NCBI GenBank assembly: GCA_038131795.1 | Contig: JAYPQE010000003.1 | Coordinates: 2,356,001 to 2,420,000 of the forward strand | DNA: 64,000 bases | Direction: 5' to 3' | DNA from: Eutrophobius brisbanensis | GTDB taxonomy: Bacteria; Pseudomonadota; Gammaproteobacteria; Eutrophobiales; Eutrophobiaceae | Shown: piece after piece, positions 35,128 to 43,009 of the stretch | How the letters are laid out: every line of letters begins with the position of its first letter | Numbering within the stretch: position 1 is the first letter of the stretch | Translations under genes and position numbers: made by a program | Notes under the pieces: model-generated | The model's input: the letters and a program-made list of their open reading frames with translations, nothing else | The model's database searches: none | Told to the model about the DNA's origin: nothing

Positions 35128-36408
35128 ATGGAAACTGAAAAAATTATTCAATTTAAAAATTCCATCTCATCAAAGGCATTCCATATATATTGTTTGTTAT
35201 TGTTAACCTCGTTTGGTTCTCAAATGGGGATGTCTCAAATCTCTACCCAGGTAATAGTATTTGAAGGCGCTCAACTCATAACTGGCAATGATGAGCCACC
35301 TATTGAAGAAGGGATAATAATTATAGGTGAAGACCGTATTCTCGCCATTGGAAGGAAAGAGGACGTCTTTGTCCCAGCGGGCGCAATGACAATTGACGCC
35401 ACAGGCAAAACCATTATGCCGGCAATCATTGATACCCACAAACATCCCTCTGACCGGAAAGATTTACTTATCACTCAATTGGAAGAGCTGGCCTCATACG
35501 GTGTCGGCACGGTAATGAGCCTGGGACTGGACAACAATGAGGTTGTTTATGGTTTCAGAAAAAACTTGATACCTGACGCATCCCGTTACCTGACCGCAGG
35601 CCGGGGTATTACCATGCCGGAACCCGGTAGATCTGAATCTGCCTACGGGACACCACCTGCGGCTTACTGGATAAGCACAGCAGAAGAAGGCATTGAGGCC
35701 GTTCGCGAACAGGTTGGTAAAGGTGTGGATTTTATTAAAATCTGGGTGGATGACAGGGGTGGACAATATGAAAAAATGTCACCGGAGATCTATTCAGCAA
35801 TTATCAACGAGTCACACCAACATGGTATCCCGGTCGCCGCACACATTCATTACCTGGAAGATGCCAAGGGTCTTTTAAAGGCCGGTGTTGATGTCTTTGC
35901 CCATGGTGTGAGGGACCTGGATATTGATTCGGAACTGCTAGAATTATTTAAGCAATATCCTGATGTGTATCTCGCGCCAAACCTCCCTGATGAAGGAGTA
36001 GTGATTGACGTTTCAGGGTTACATGGCTTGATTCCTGACGAGATCATTGACACTGTAAAATCGGAGTATGAGGGGTCGCCGGACGATCAGGCCTTCTACC
36101 AGATCCAAGCCAGAAATCTTAAAGCACTGTATGACGCTGGTGTGAAAATTGCCTTTGGCACAGATGGGCGGGAAATGTGGGAGGTTTTTATAGAGCTGGA
36201 TAATATGGTTGCGGCCGGCATGACACCTGCTGATGTGATTATTGCGGCAACCGGAACGTCTGCAAAATTACTCAAGCTTGATGATGTAGGGACGCTTGAA
36301 GCGGGAAAAATAGCAGATATTATAGTGCTTGATGACAATCCACTAAATGACATTCTCAATATCAGGAAGATAGATTCAGTCTACCTGCGCGGTGAGAAAA
36401 TTAATTGA
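35128..36408 (+). CDS. Exported amidohydrolase (imidazolonepropionase-like), paralogue A
   Basis: The 426-residue metal-dependent hydrolase has an N-terminal signal of about 36 residues (ending MSQ-I). The metal site HxH is DTHKH, with further ligands in AAHIH and AHGVRD and the catalytic Asp in FGTDG; the Lys in FIKIWVDD may be the carboxylated bridge. The substrate is probably a cyclic amide, dipeptide or lactone-like compound in the periplasm. The characteristic strings KIWVDDRGGQY and GRGIT.PEPGRSE are shared with the gene at 62939, a paralogue. Spacing to the DUF1330 gene is 21 bases, so it is part of the operon starting near 33977. Confidence 0.92.
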   Translation: METEKIIQFKNSISSKAFHIYCLLLLTSFGSQMGMSQISTQVIVFEGAQLITGNDEPPIEEGIIIIGEDRILAIGRKEDVFVPAGAMTIDATGKTIMPAIIDTHKHPSDRKDLLITQLEELASYGVGTVMSLGLDNNEVVYGFRKNLIPDASRYLTAGRGITMPEPGRSESAYGTPPAAYWISTAEEGIEAVREQVGKGVDFIKIWVDDRGGQYEKMSPEIYSAIINESHQHGIPVAAHIHYLEDAKGLLKAGVDVFAHGVRDLDIDSELLELFKQYPDVYLAPNLPDEGVVIDVSGLHGLIPDEIIDTVKSEYEGSPDDQAFYQIQARNLKALYDAGVKIAFGTDGREMWEVFIELDNMVAAGMTPADVIIAATGTSAKLLKLDDVGTLEAGKIADIIVLDDNPLNDILNIRKIDSVYLRGEKIN

Positions 36409-36429
36409 GTAAAAAAACTGGAGATATCT

Positions 36430-36723
36430 ATGGCAAAGGCATATTGGGTAGCAAGTTACAGTGAAATAAACGATCCGGAAAAGCTTGCGGCCTATGCCAA
36501 ACTGGCTGGACCGGCCATTGCATCGGCGGCGGGGCGTTTCATTGCCAGGGGCGAGGCAGTTAAGGCCTATGAAAATGGCTTGCTACAACGAACTGTGATT
36601 ATTGAATTTGATAGTGTTGATGCGGCCATTGCCGCTCATGATAGCCCCGCCTACCAGGAAGCGTTGCTGGCACTTGGGGACGGGGTAGAAAGAGAGATCC
36701 GAATTGTCGAAGGGGTGGAGTAA
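36430..36723 (+). CDS. DUF1330 protein
   Basis: The 97-residue dimeric alpha+beta barrel type protein (DUF1330) shows the characteristic start AYWVASYSEINDPEKLAAYAKLA, the FIARG segment and the DSPAYQEALLALGDG end. Proteins of this fold often bind small hydrophobic or aromatic compounds; no reaction is known for this family. GGAGATATCT before ATG 36430 is a good ribosome binding site. It sits inside the catabolic operon between two amidohydrolases, which suggests a helper or isomerase role, by inference only. Confidence 0.9.
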   Translation: MAKAYWVASYSEINDPEKLAAYAKLAGPAIASAAGRFIARGEAVKAYENGLLQRTVIIEFDSVDAAIAAHDSPAYQEALLALGDGVEREIRIVEGVE

Positions 36724-36739
36724 ACGATAGGGGGTGGAT

Positions 36740-37795
36740 ATGTATAACCGAAGAACGTTTTTAAAATCATTGGCATATAGCAGCGCCGGCGGAATGGCAT
36801 TGAAGTCTCCGTTTTCATTCGCCCAGGCAAGGCGTGAAATCCATATAGGTGGAAGGCGCTCCCGGGTGGTAGACATGCATGCGCACTGTGAGATTAAGGC
36901 CGTAGAACAGGTTGTTAAAGGCACGCCGCTGGAGCTGACGGTGAGGGGGGCCAGGATCATGGGACCGCACCGCATTGAGCTTATGGATGAACTGGGTACC
37001 GATATTCAGGTCCTGCATATTGGTAATTACTGGTGGTATGAAGCCGATGTTAATCTTGCACGTCAAATTAACCAGGTCATGGATGAAGGTGTCGCCCAGT
37101 GGTGTGATGATCATGCAGAGCGATTTGTGGGATTGAGTGCCGTATCCTTACAACATCCGGACCTCGCAGCAGAGCAACTGGAACATGCCATTAAGAATTT
37201 GGGCTTACGCGGCGCATCGGTGGGGGGGCATGTCAATGGTGAAGTCCCATCGTCCTCCAAATATGATCCCTTCTGGGCAATGGTTGATACATTACAGGTT
37301 CCTGTATTTGTTCATCCTCAGCGCTCTGAATATTTTGTCGATCCGGAAAGCTTTGATGGTCGTGGTGACCTTGCCAATATTATCGGGAATCCCCTGGAGA
37401 CCACCATGTTCCTGTCACGACTGATGTTTGATGGTACGTTTGATCGTCATCCGGGCATGAAAGTGGTGGCCGCACATGGTGGAGGATTTCTCCCCTCGTA
37501 TTCCGGGCGATCGGCCGTGGTCTGTGATACTCGTCCAAATGCAGACTGCGCCAACACTAAAAACCCAAGGGATTATCTAAAAGACCAGATTCTGGTGGAT
37601 TCCATGGTGTTCACCGATGAGGGTCTGCGTCACCTGGTAGCAGAAATGGGGGCCAGTCAGGTGGTCTATGGGACGGATACTCCCTACGGGTGGCCTGACA
37701 CCCTGGACCTGATCCTTGATTCACCACATCTAAGTAATAGTGAAAAACAGGCCATTATCGGTGGTAACCTCCTGAAGTTATTGAGGATTGATTAA
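36740..37795 (+). CDS. Tat-exported amidohydrolase of the ACMSD-like (amidohydrolase 2) family
   Basis: The 351-residue protein starts with a twin-arginine signal (NRRTFLKS). Its metal-site motifs are VDMHAHCE, VFVHPQRS, VAAHGGGFLPSY and YGTDTPYGW, which place it among ACMSD-like decarboxylases/hydrolases that act on aromatic ring-cleavage products or related acids. Export of such an enzyme through Tat is unusual, since most relatives are cytoplasmic. The frame begins at GTG 36734, but the AGGGGGTGG box suits ATG 36740. It follows DUF1330 by 16 bases. Confidence 0.9.
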   Translation: MYNRRTFLKSLAYSSAGGMALKSPFSFAQARREIHIGGRRSRVVDMHAHCEIKAVEQVVKGTPLELTVRGARIMGPHRIELMDELGTDIQVLHIGNYWWYEADVNLARQINQVMDEGVAQWCDDHAERFVGLSAVSLQHPDLAAEQLEHAIKNLGLRGASVGGHVNGEVPSSSKYDPFWAMVDTLQVPVFVHPQRSEYFVDPESFDGRGDLANIIGNPLETTMFLSRLMFDGTFDRHPGMKVVAAHGGGFLPSYSGRSAVVCDTRPNADCANTKNPRDYLKDQILVDSMVFTDEGLRHLVAEMGASQVVYGTDTPYGWPDTLDLILDSPHLSNSEKQAIIGGNLLKLLRID

Positions 37796-37922
37796 GACAG
37801 ACTCTGTCTGCATGAATGTAATAATTATCGCCGCAGGTGGTGGACATTTATTTATTACAAATGCCCCAATATACTGTTATATCAACTGAATTAGATAAAA
37901 CATATTTAGAGGAACAGCATTC

Positions 37923-38873
37923 ATGCTAAACCAACTTACTCGTAGAGAGTTCATAACAACCACCACCGCACTAGGCCTGTCGGGCATGTTGCCAATGTCG
38001 GTATATTCTCAAGCTGCCAATAGTCTCCTGAACCGTCCCATACCAGGCACCCGGGAAATGTTACCGGTTATTGGCTTCGGTTCTTCGGCACCGGTTAGAG
38101 AGATATTGAACGACGGCCCGGAGGTAGTTGAATCACTCATTGAAACCATGATGAGGTTAGGGGCCAGTGTAGTGGATACCGCGCCCCGGGAATACGAAAT
38201 AGACAAGGCCTTTGGTAAAATCCTCTCTGATCCCAGGTATAAATACAGGTTATTTGTCAGTACCAAGATCGGTCTGAATCGCTTCATGTCAGTCCGTGAA
38301 GTGGACAAGGCAGGAGGTATCAAACAGTTTAAACAGACCAACAGTTTGTTCAATCGACACCCCGCAGACCTTGTCTATATTGAAAGTATGACGGACATGG
38401 ATATTCATTGGCCTACCCTTAGAGAATTAAAGGAAAATGGTGAGGCACGTTATATTGGCATTACCTCTTCTTTCACTGAAGACCATGAACGTATGGCCGA
38501 ATTCATGAAACAGGAAAAACCGGATTTCATCCAGGTGAACTTTTCATTACTGGAACCCCAGGCGGAAGAGATAGTATTACCCCTGGCACGGGACCTGGGT
38601 ATTGGTGTGATGATCAACAGCCCCTTCAATGGAGGTGAACTCTTCAGGAAAGTCAGTGGGCATGACCTGCCAGACTGGGCTGCAGACATAGACTGCGAGT
38701 CCTGGGCCCAGTACAACCTTAAGTATATCCTGGGTGTAACCAATATTAATACGGTCTTGACTGAAACCAATAAGACCCATCATCTCGAAGACAATATTGG
38801 TGGTGGTATGGGCAGGATACCCGATGCCCAGATGCGCAAACAGATGAAGGAACATTTTGATTCACTTTCATAA
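37923..38873 (+). CDS. Tat-exported aldo/keto-reductase-like protein (1)
   Basis: The 316-residue TIM barrel of the aldo/keto reductase superfamily has a twin-arginine signal (TRREFITT, residues 6-13). Asp and Lys of the catalytic tetrad are visible in VVDTAP and VSTKIG, and His in MDIHWPTL. In the motif that should hold the Tyr (D-x4-Y) the sequence is DTAPREYEIDKAFG, where the fifth position is Glu and a Tyr lies one residue later. Activity and cofactor in the periplasm are therefore uncertain. It is followed three bases later by the first molybdenum-hydroxylase small subunit. A close relative is at 53189-54154. Confidence 0.9.
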   Translation: MLNQLTRREFITTTTALGLSGMLPMSVYSQAANSLLNRPIPGTREMLPVIGFGSSAPVREILNDGPEVVESLIETMMRLGASVVDTAPREYEIDKAFGKILSDPRYKYRLFVSTKIGLNRFMSVREVDKAGGIKQFKQTNSLFNRHPADLVYIESMTDMDIHWPTLRELKENGEARYIGITSSFTEDHERMAEFMKQEKPDFIQVNFSLLEPQAEEIVLPLARDLGIGVMINSPFNGGELFRKVSGHDLPDWAADIDCESWAQYNLKYILGVTNINTVLTETNKTHHLEDNIGGGMGRIPDAQMRKQMKEHFDSLS

Positions 38874-38876
38874 TCA

Positions 38877-39341
38877 ATGGCGATAAAACTCTCCATCAAT
38901 GGAAAGGAGCATCAGGTCGATATAGAACCTGAGACCCCGCTATTGTGGGTACTGCGAGACAGTATCGGTCTAACCGGGACCAAGTTCGGGTGTGGAATTG
39001 CCGAGTGTGGCGCCTGTACAGTACACATAGGTGGCAGGGCCGTGAAGGCCTGTTCCACGCCGGTATCTGTGGCAGTGGGTAAAGATATTACGACCATTGA
39101 AGGTCTCTCAGAAGATAATACCCACCCGGTCCAGCAGGCCTGGATAGAGAATGGCGTTCCCCAATGTGGTTATTGTCAATCCGGTCAGATCATGGCAGCC
39201 ACCGCGTTACTGGCAAGGTCTTCCAATCCCAGTGACAGTGAGATCGATGCGGCCATGTCCGGCAACCTGTGTCGTTGCGGTACGTATCTGAAGATCCGCA
39301 AGGCCATTCACCGTGCTGCAGAATTAATGAGAGAACAATAA
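38877..39341 (+). CDS. 2Fe-2S subunit of molybdenum hydroxylase (first pair)
   Basis: The 154-residue protein carries two [2Fe-2S] clusters: the plant-ferredoxin type with C39, C44, C47 and C59, and the C-terminal helical type with C97, C100, C132 and C134 (QCGYCQSGQ, GNLCRCG). It transfers electrons from the molybdenum site of the large subunit. It has no export signal of its own, so it probably travels through Tat bound to the large subunit, whose gene follows after four bases. It is similar to the small subunits of isoquinoline 1-oxidoreductase. Confidence 0.96.
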   Translation: MAIKLSINGKEHQVDIEPETPLLWVLRDSIGLTGTKFGCGIAECGACTVHIGGRAVKACSTPVSVAVGKDITTIEGLSEDNTHPVQQAWIENGVPQCGYCQSGQIMAATALLARSSNPSDSEIDAAMSGNLCRCGTYLKIRKAIHRAAELMREQ

Positions 39342-39345
39342 AGCA

Positions 39346-41541
39346 ATGGTGATCAATACCAACCTGACTCGGCGAACCATGATACGTACCATCATTGGTG
39401 CCGGTGGTGGCATGTTGTTAGGGTTTCATATACCAGGCGCCCATACTGCGGTGGTTGCACCCAAACCCTGGGCCACGACTACAGACGGGGAAGAAATCAA
39501 TGCCTGGCTGGCCATTGATTCGGATGGCACTGTCACTATTCGCGTGCCCCATTCCGAGCAAGGGCAGGGTGCGTTGACTTCAGTTGCCATGATGGTGGCA
39601 GAAGAACTGGATGTGCCCTGGGAAAATGTTGAAGTGGTTTTTGCCGATATCAATCGTCATGTTAATTATGGTGAAGAGTATATCGCTACCAGTACCAGTG
39701 GTTCAGCCGTGGTCAGGCGCCGGCATCCCCATATCATGCAGGCAGGGGCATCTGCACGGGAGCGATTAAAGGCCGCTGCCGCCAGTACCTGGGGTGTCAA
39801 ACCGGAAGACGTTGTGGCCCGGCAGGGAGAGTTGAGTGCTGGCAGCCACCATGGCACTTATGCCCAGTTCGCGGAACGCGCAGCGCAAACCTCGCTGGAC
39901 AGGGAGCCGGCAATCAAGACGCCGGATCAATGGTGGTTATTGGGTAAGCCGATCCCCCGTGTTGACGTGCCTGTTAAGGTGAACGGTAGCGCACAATATG
40001 CCATAGATACCCACCTTCCAGGTATGGTCTATGCCGCGGTGAAGTGTTGCCCGGTACCCTGGGGGAGACTCAAGGGTTTTGATCCCGGGGCTGTCATTGG
40101 GCGAAAGGGAATCGTTGATGTGGTTGAATTGAAGGCCGTTCCTGGCAAGACCGGTCAGACCGATATGCAAAACGGTGTCGCTGTGGTGGCGGACACCTGG
40201 TACCGGGCAAAGACTGCATTGGATCTGTTACCGGTGGAGTGGGAATTCGGAGCGGATGGAGAGGTGAGTAATATCACTCAGGCGCGTCATGCCACTCACC
40301 TGTTTGATCAGCCGGGTGAGATAAGCAATGAAACCGGTGTTGACCCAAGACCCATTATTGACCGTTCAGATAACGCGCTACATGCGGAATTTCATCGCCC
40401 CTATGAAACCCATGCCCGTATGGAGCCGATTAATGCTACTGTCAGTGTGACAAAAGAAAGGGTCGATATCTGGGCACCGGCACAGGACCAGTCATTACCA
40501 CTCAGGGTGGTTGCAGATCAGTTACAGCGGGATACCAGGGACATCTATGTCAACACTCCGTATATCGGTGGTGCCTTTGGTGGTGGTGGCGGGGGCGGAC
40601 GGACGGCGGTTGTTCGTCAGGCCGCAGAACTTTCCCATCAATTAAGACGGCCTGTGAAAGTGATCTGGTCCCGGGAAGAAGACATCATGCAGGACAAACA
40701 ACGCTCCCCGGTCTATGCCCGGCTAAGTGCAGCAATTGGTGATAATGGTCTGCCAGAGGCGTTTTATTCACGTGCAGTCTGGTTTCCCAGTGGCGGCGCC
40801 AGGCGTAACGGACCGGCAACGGCAGATTATTCTATTGGTACCATGCCCTACCAGGTGCCTAATCGACGTCATGAGCGGCATAATATTACCGGCCATATCC
40901 CCACTACCACACACCGCGCACCCGGTGCCAACCAGAACGGTTTTATGATCGAGCAATTTGTGGATGAGATGGCGCTGGCAGGAGATTGGGACCCACTGGA
41001 ATGGCGTCTTGAAATGACAAAAGGTCAGGAACGCTGGCAACGGGTCCTGTTAAAATTGAAAGAAGTGGCCGGTTTTACAACTGATCTGCCAAAAGGCGAA
41101 GGTATGGGGCTGGCGGTGATTGAAGATCATGAGTCCATTTCTGGTGCCTGTGCCACGGTGACGGTGAGCCGACGGGGACAGCTGACGATCGAGAAAATTA
41201 TTATCGTGGTCAACAGTGGTTACGTTATCAACCCATTAAATGCCACAGAACAACTGGAAGGCGCCGCCTGTTGGGAATTATCACATGCTTTATATGCCGG
41301 GCTGGAACTCGATAATGGTCACTTCAAAAATAATAATTTTGATACCTATAATTTAATGCGTATGCACCAGATGCCCCCAGTGGAGGTCCACTTTGCGCTG
41401 TCACAGGACGGTTGGTGGGGAGGCATGGGGGAACCTGGCGGACCACCAACCCCACCGGCAGTGGCCAATGCCATCTTTTTTGCCACCGGAAAAAGGGTAC
41501 GTACCACGCCCATTAACAGGCATGATCTGAGTTGGTCATAA
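39346..41541 (+). CDS. Molybdopterin subunit of molybdenum hydroxylase, IorB-like (first pair)
   Basis: The 731-residue Moco-binding subunit of the xanthine oxidase family has a twin-arginine signal (LTRRTMIRT). The glycine-rich Moco loop GGAFGGGGGGG starts at residue 408, and the catalytic Glu is E696 in GMGEPG. It hydroxylates a carbon next to a ring nitrogen or an aldehyde, using water. Unlike three-subunit enzymes it has no FAD subunit, which fits IorAB-type enzymes that give electrons to cytochromes. It is followed by a zinc hydrolase and a second complete pair at 42546-45163. Confidence 0.94.
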   Translation: MVINTNLTRRTMIRTIIGAGGGMLLGFHIPGAHTAVVAPKPWATTTDGEEINAWLAIDSDGTVTIRVPHSEQGQGALTSVAMMVAEELDVPWENVEVVFADINRHVNYGEEYIATSTSGSAVVRRRHPHIMQAGASARERLKAAAASTWGVKPEDVVARQGELSAGSHHGTYAQFAERAAQTSLDREPAIKTPDQWWLLGKPIPRVDVPVKVNGSAQYAIDTHLPGMVYAAVKCCPVPWGRLKGFDPGAVIGRKGIVDVVELKAVPGKTGQTDMQNGVAVVADTWYRAKTALDLLPVEWEFGADGEVSNITQARHATHLFDQPGEISNETGVDPRPIIDRSDNALHAEFHRPYETHARMEPINATVSVTKERVDIWAPAQDQSLPLRVVADQLQRDTRDIYVNTPYIGGAFGGGGGGGRTAVVRQAAELSHQLRRPVKVIWSREEDIMQDKQRSPVYARLSAAIGDNGLPEAFYSRAVWFPSGGARRNGPATADYSIGTMPYQVPNRRHERHNITGHIPTTTHRAPGANQNGFMIEQFVDEMALAGDWDPLEWRLEMTKGQERWQRVLLKLKEVAGFTTDLPKGEGMGLAVIEDHESISGACATVTVSRRGQLTIEKIIIVVNSGYVINPLNATEQLEGAACWELSHALYAGLELDNGHFKNNNFDTYNLMRMHQMPPVEVHFALSQDGWWGGMGEPGGPPTPPAVANAIFFATGKRVRTTPINRHDLSWS

Positions 41542-41602
41542 AAAATATTTTTTTGTTGTACTGAATTTTTAAATTCATTCTCTACTAAGGGGAGGAGATC
41601 AG

Positions 41603-42463
41603 ATGAAATTATATCGAGTATTGCCGTTAGTGGTTTGTTTTGTTTTTTCAATCAATGTCCTTGCGCAATCACCACCATCGGTTGGCCGGGACCATCCGGA
41701 CCGCACACAGCCTGTGGAACCCTTCAAGATTATCGATAATATTTATTTTATTGGCACCACAATCCAGGCAGCGTCTTATTTGATAACCGGTTCACAGGGA
41801 CACATCCTGTTCGATACCACTTTCGAGGACCGTGTTCCCATGATGCTGGAAAACATCGAAAAACTGGGTTTCGATCCAAAGGATGTCAAGATGCTCATTG
41901 GTACCCACGCCCACAGTGACCATGTTGGGGGACATTCCCTTATGCAGGAGATGACCGGTGCCGACATCCTGTCATCTGAAGAAGACAAAGATGTGGTAGA
42001 GAGCGGGGGTGATGGTAGTTGGGCACCCGCCGAGGTCAACCGGGTAATAGATGGCGGTGATGTGGTGCGCCTGGGAGACATTGAGATTAATGTCCATGAC
42101 ACACCAGGGCATACCCCGGGCACCCTGACCTTTACCATGGAGGCAGAGGAGGAAGGGGAAAAGTACAACGTAATATTACTGGGTGGCTTAAGAATTGCAA
42201 CGACTCCGCTGCTGGGTAACAAGGACTATCCAGATATTGCAGATGACATGGCAGCGACATTCTATTACCTGCAGAACCTGCCAGTGGATGTCTATCTCGG
42301 TGCCCACGGTTACTGGTATGACCTTAGAAACAAGATCCCGCGTATTCCTATGGAAGGCTACCGGGCATTCATTAATCCCGAAGAGTATCGTAAGGCCGTT
42401 GATGGCTGGCAACAGGTGTTTGTGAATATGCTGGTGGAAGAAGCTAAGGCATTAACACAATAA
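41603..42463 (+). CDS. Exported subclass B3-type metallo-beta-lactamase-fold hydrolase
   Basis: The 286-residue protein has a signal peptide (residues 1-21, ending VLA-Q). The full zinc motif HAHSDH is at residues 102-107, with DTPGHTPGT and GAHGYWYDLR supplying the other ligands, as in subclass B3 enzymes. It may open a lactam, lactone or other ring in the periplasm. GGGGAGGAG before ATG 41603 is a strong ribosome binding site. It lies between the two molybdenum hydroxylase pairs, which suggests that it acts on their product or substrate rather than on antibiotics. Confidence 0.92.
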   Translation: MKLYRVLPLVVCFVFSINVLAQSPPSVGRDHPDRTQPVEPFKIIDNIYFIGTTIQAASYLITGSQGHILFDTTFEDRVPMMLENIEKLGFDPKDVKMLIGTHAHSDHVGGHSLMQEMTGADILSSEEDKDVVESGGDGSWAPAEVNRVIDGGDVVRLGDIEINVHDTPGHTPGTLTFTMEAEEEGEKYNVILLGGLRIATTPLLGNKDYPDIADDMAATFYYLQNLPVDVYLGAHGYWYDLRNKIPRIPMEGYRAFINPEEYRKAVDGWQQVFVNMLVEEAKALTQ

Positions 42464-42545
42464 TAATAGTATTAATGTGTCAATATCGTCATTGACATAG
42501 GAAATTAATAGACAACAATTAAAGAAAAAACCGGGTTGGAAATTC

Positions 42546-43007
42546 ATGATCAAACTGAATATTAATAATAAAGATGTCCATGTGGATGTGTCAGCAGATA
42601 CACCATTACTCTGGGCAATCCGTGACCACATAAAGCTTACCGGGACCAAGTTTGGGTGTGGTATAGCCCAGTGTGGTGCCTGTACCGTCCATGTGGATGG
42701 TCAGCCGGTACGGTCTTGTGTGGTTCCCGTATCGAATATGGAGAATAAGAAAATTACCACTATTGAAGGACTGGACTCCAACGTTGCAAAGGCGGTACAG
42801 GCATCATGGGATGACATGGCGGTGGTGCAGTGTGGCTATTGCCAGTCTGGCCAGATCATGTCGGCCACGGCATTATTGTCAGCAAATACCAACCCCTCTG
42901 ATGATGATATTGATAAGGCCATGTCCGGTAATATCTGCCGCTGCGGTGCCTATGCGCGGATACGTAAGGCCATCAAGGACGCCGCTAGCCGAATAAATGG
43001 AGGGTAG
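42546..43007 (+). CDS. 2Fe-2S subunit of molybdenum hydroxylase (second pair)
   Basis: The 153-residue two-cluster protein is paralogous to the one at 38877. Cluster ligands are C38, C43, C46, C58 and C96, C99, C131, C133. It shares LTGTKFGCGIA.CGACTVH with its relative but differs in many surface positions, so the pairs are not a recent duplication. The stop is two bases before the next start, showing tight coupling to its own large subunit. Confidence 0.96.
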   Translation: MIKLNINNKDVHVDVSADTPLLWAIRDHIKLTGTKFGCGIAQCGACTVHVDGQPVRSCVVPVSNMENKKITTIEGLDSNVAKAVQASWDDMAVVQCGYCQSGQIMSATALLSANTNPSDDDIDKAMSGNICRCGAYARIRKAIKDAASRINGG

Positions 43008-43009
43008 GC

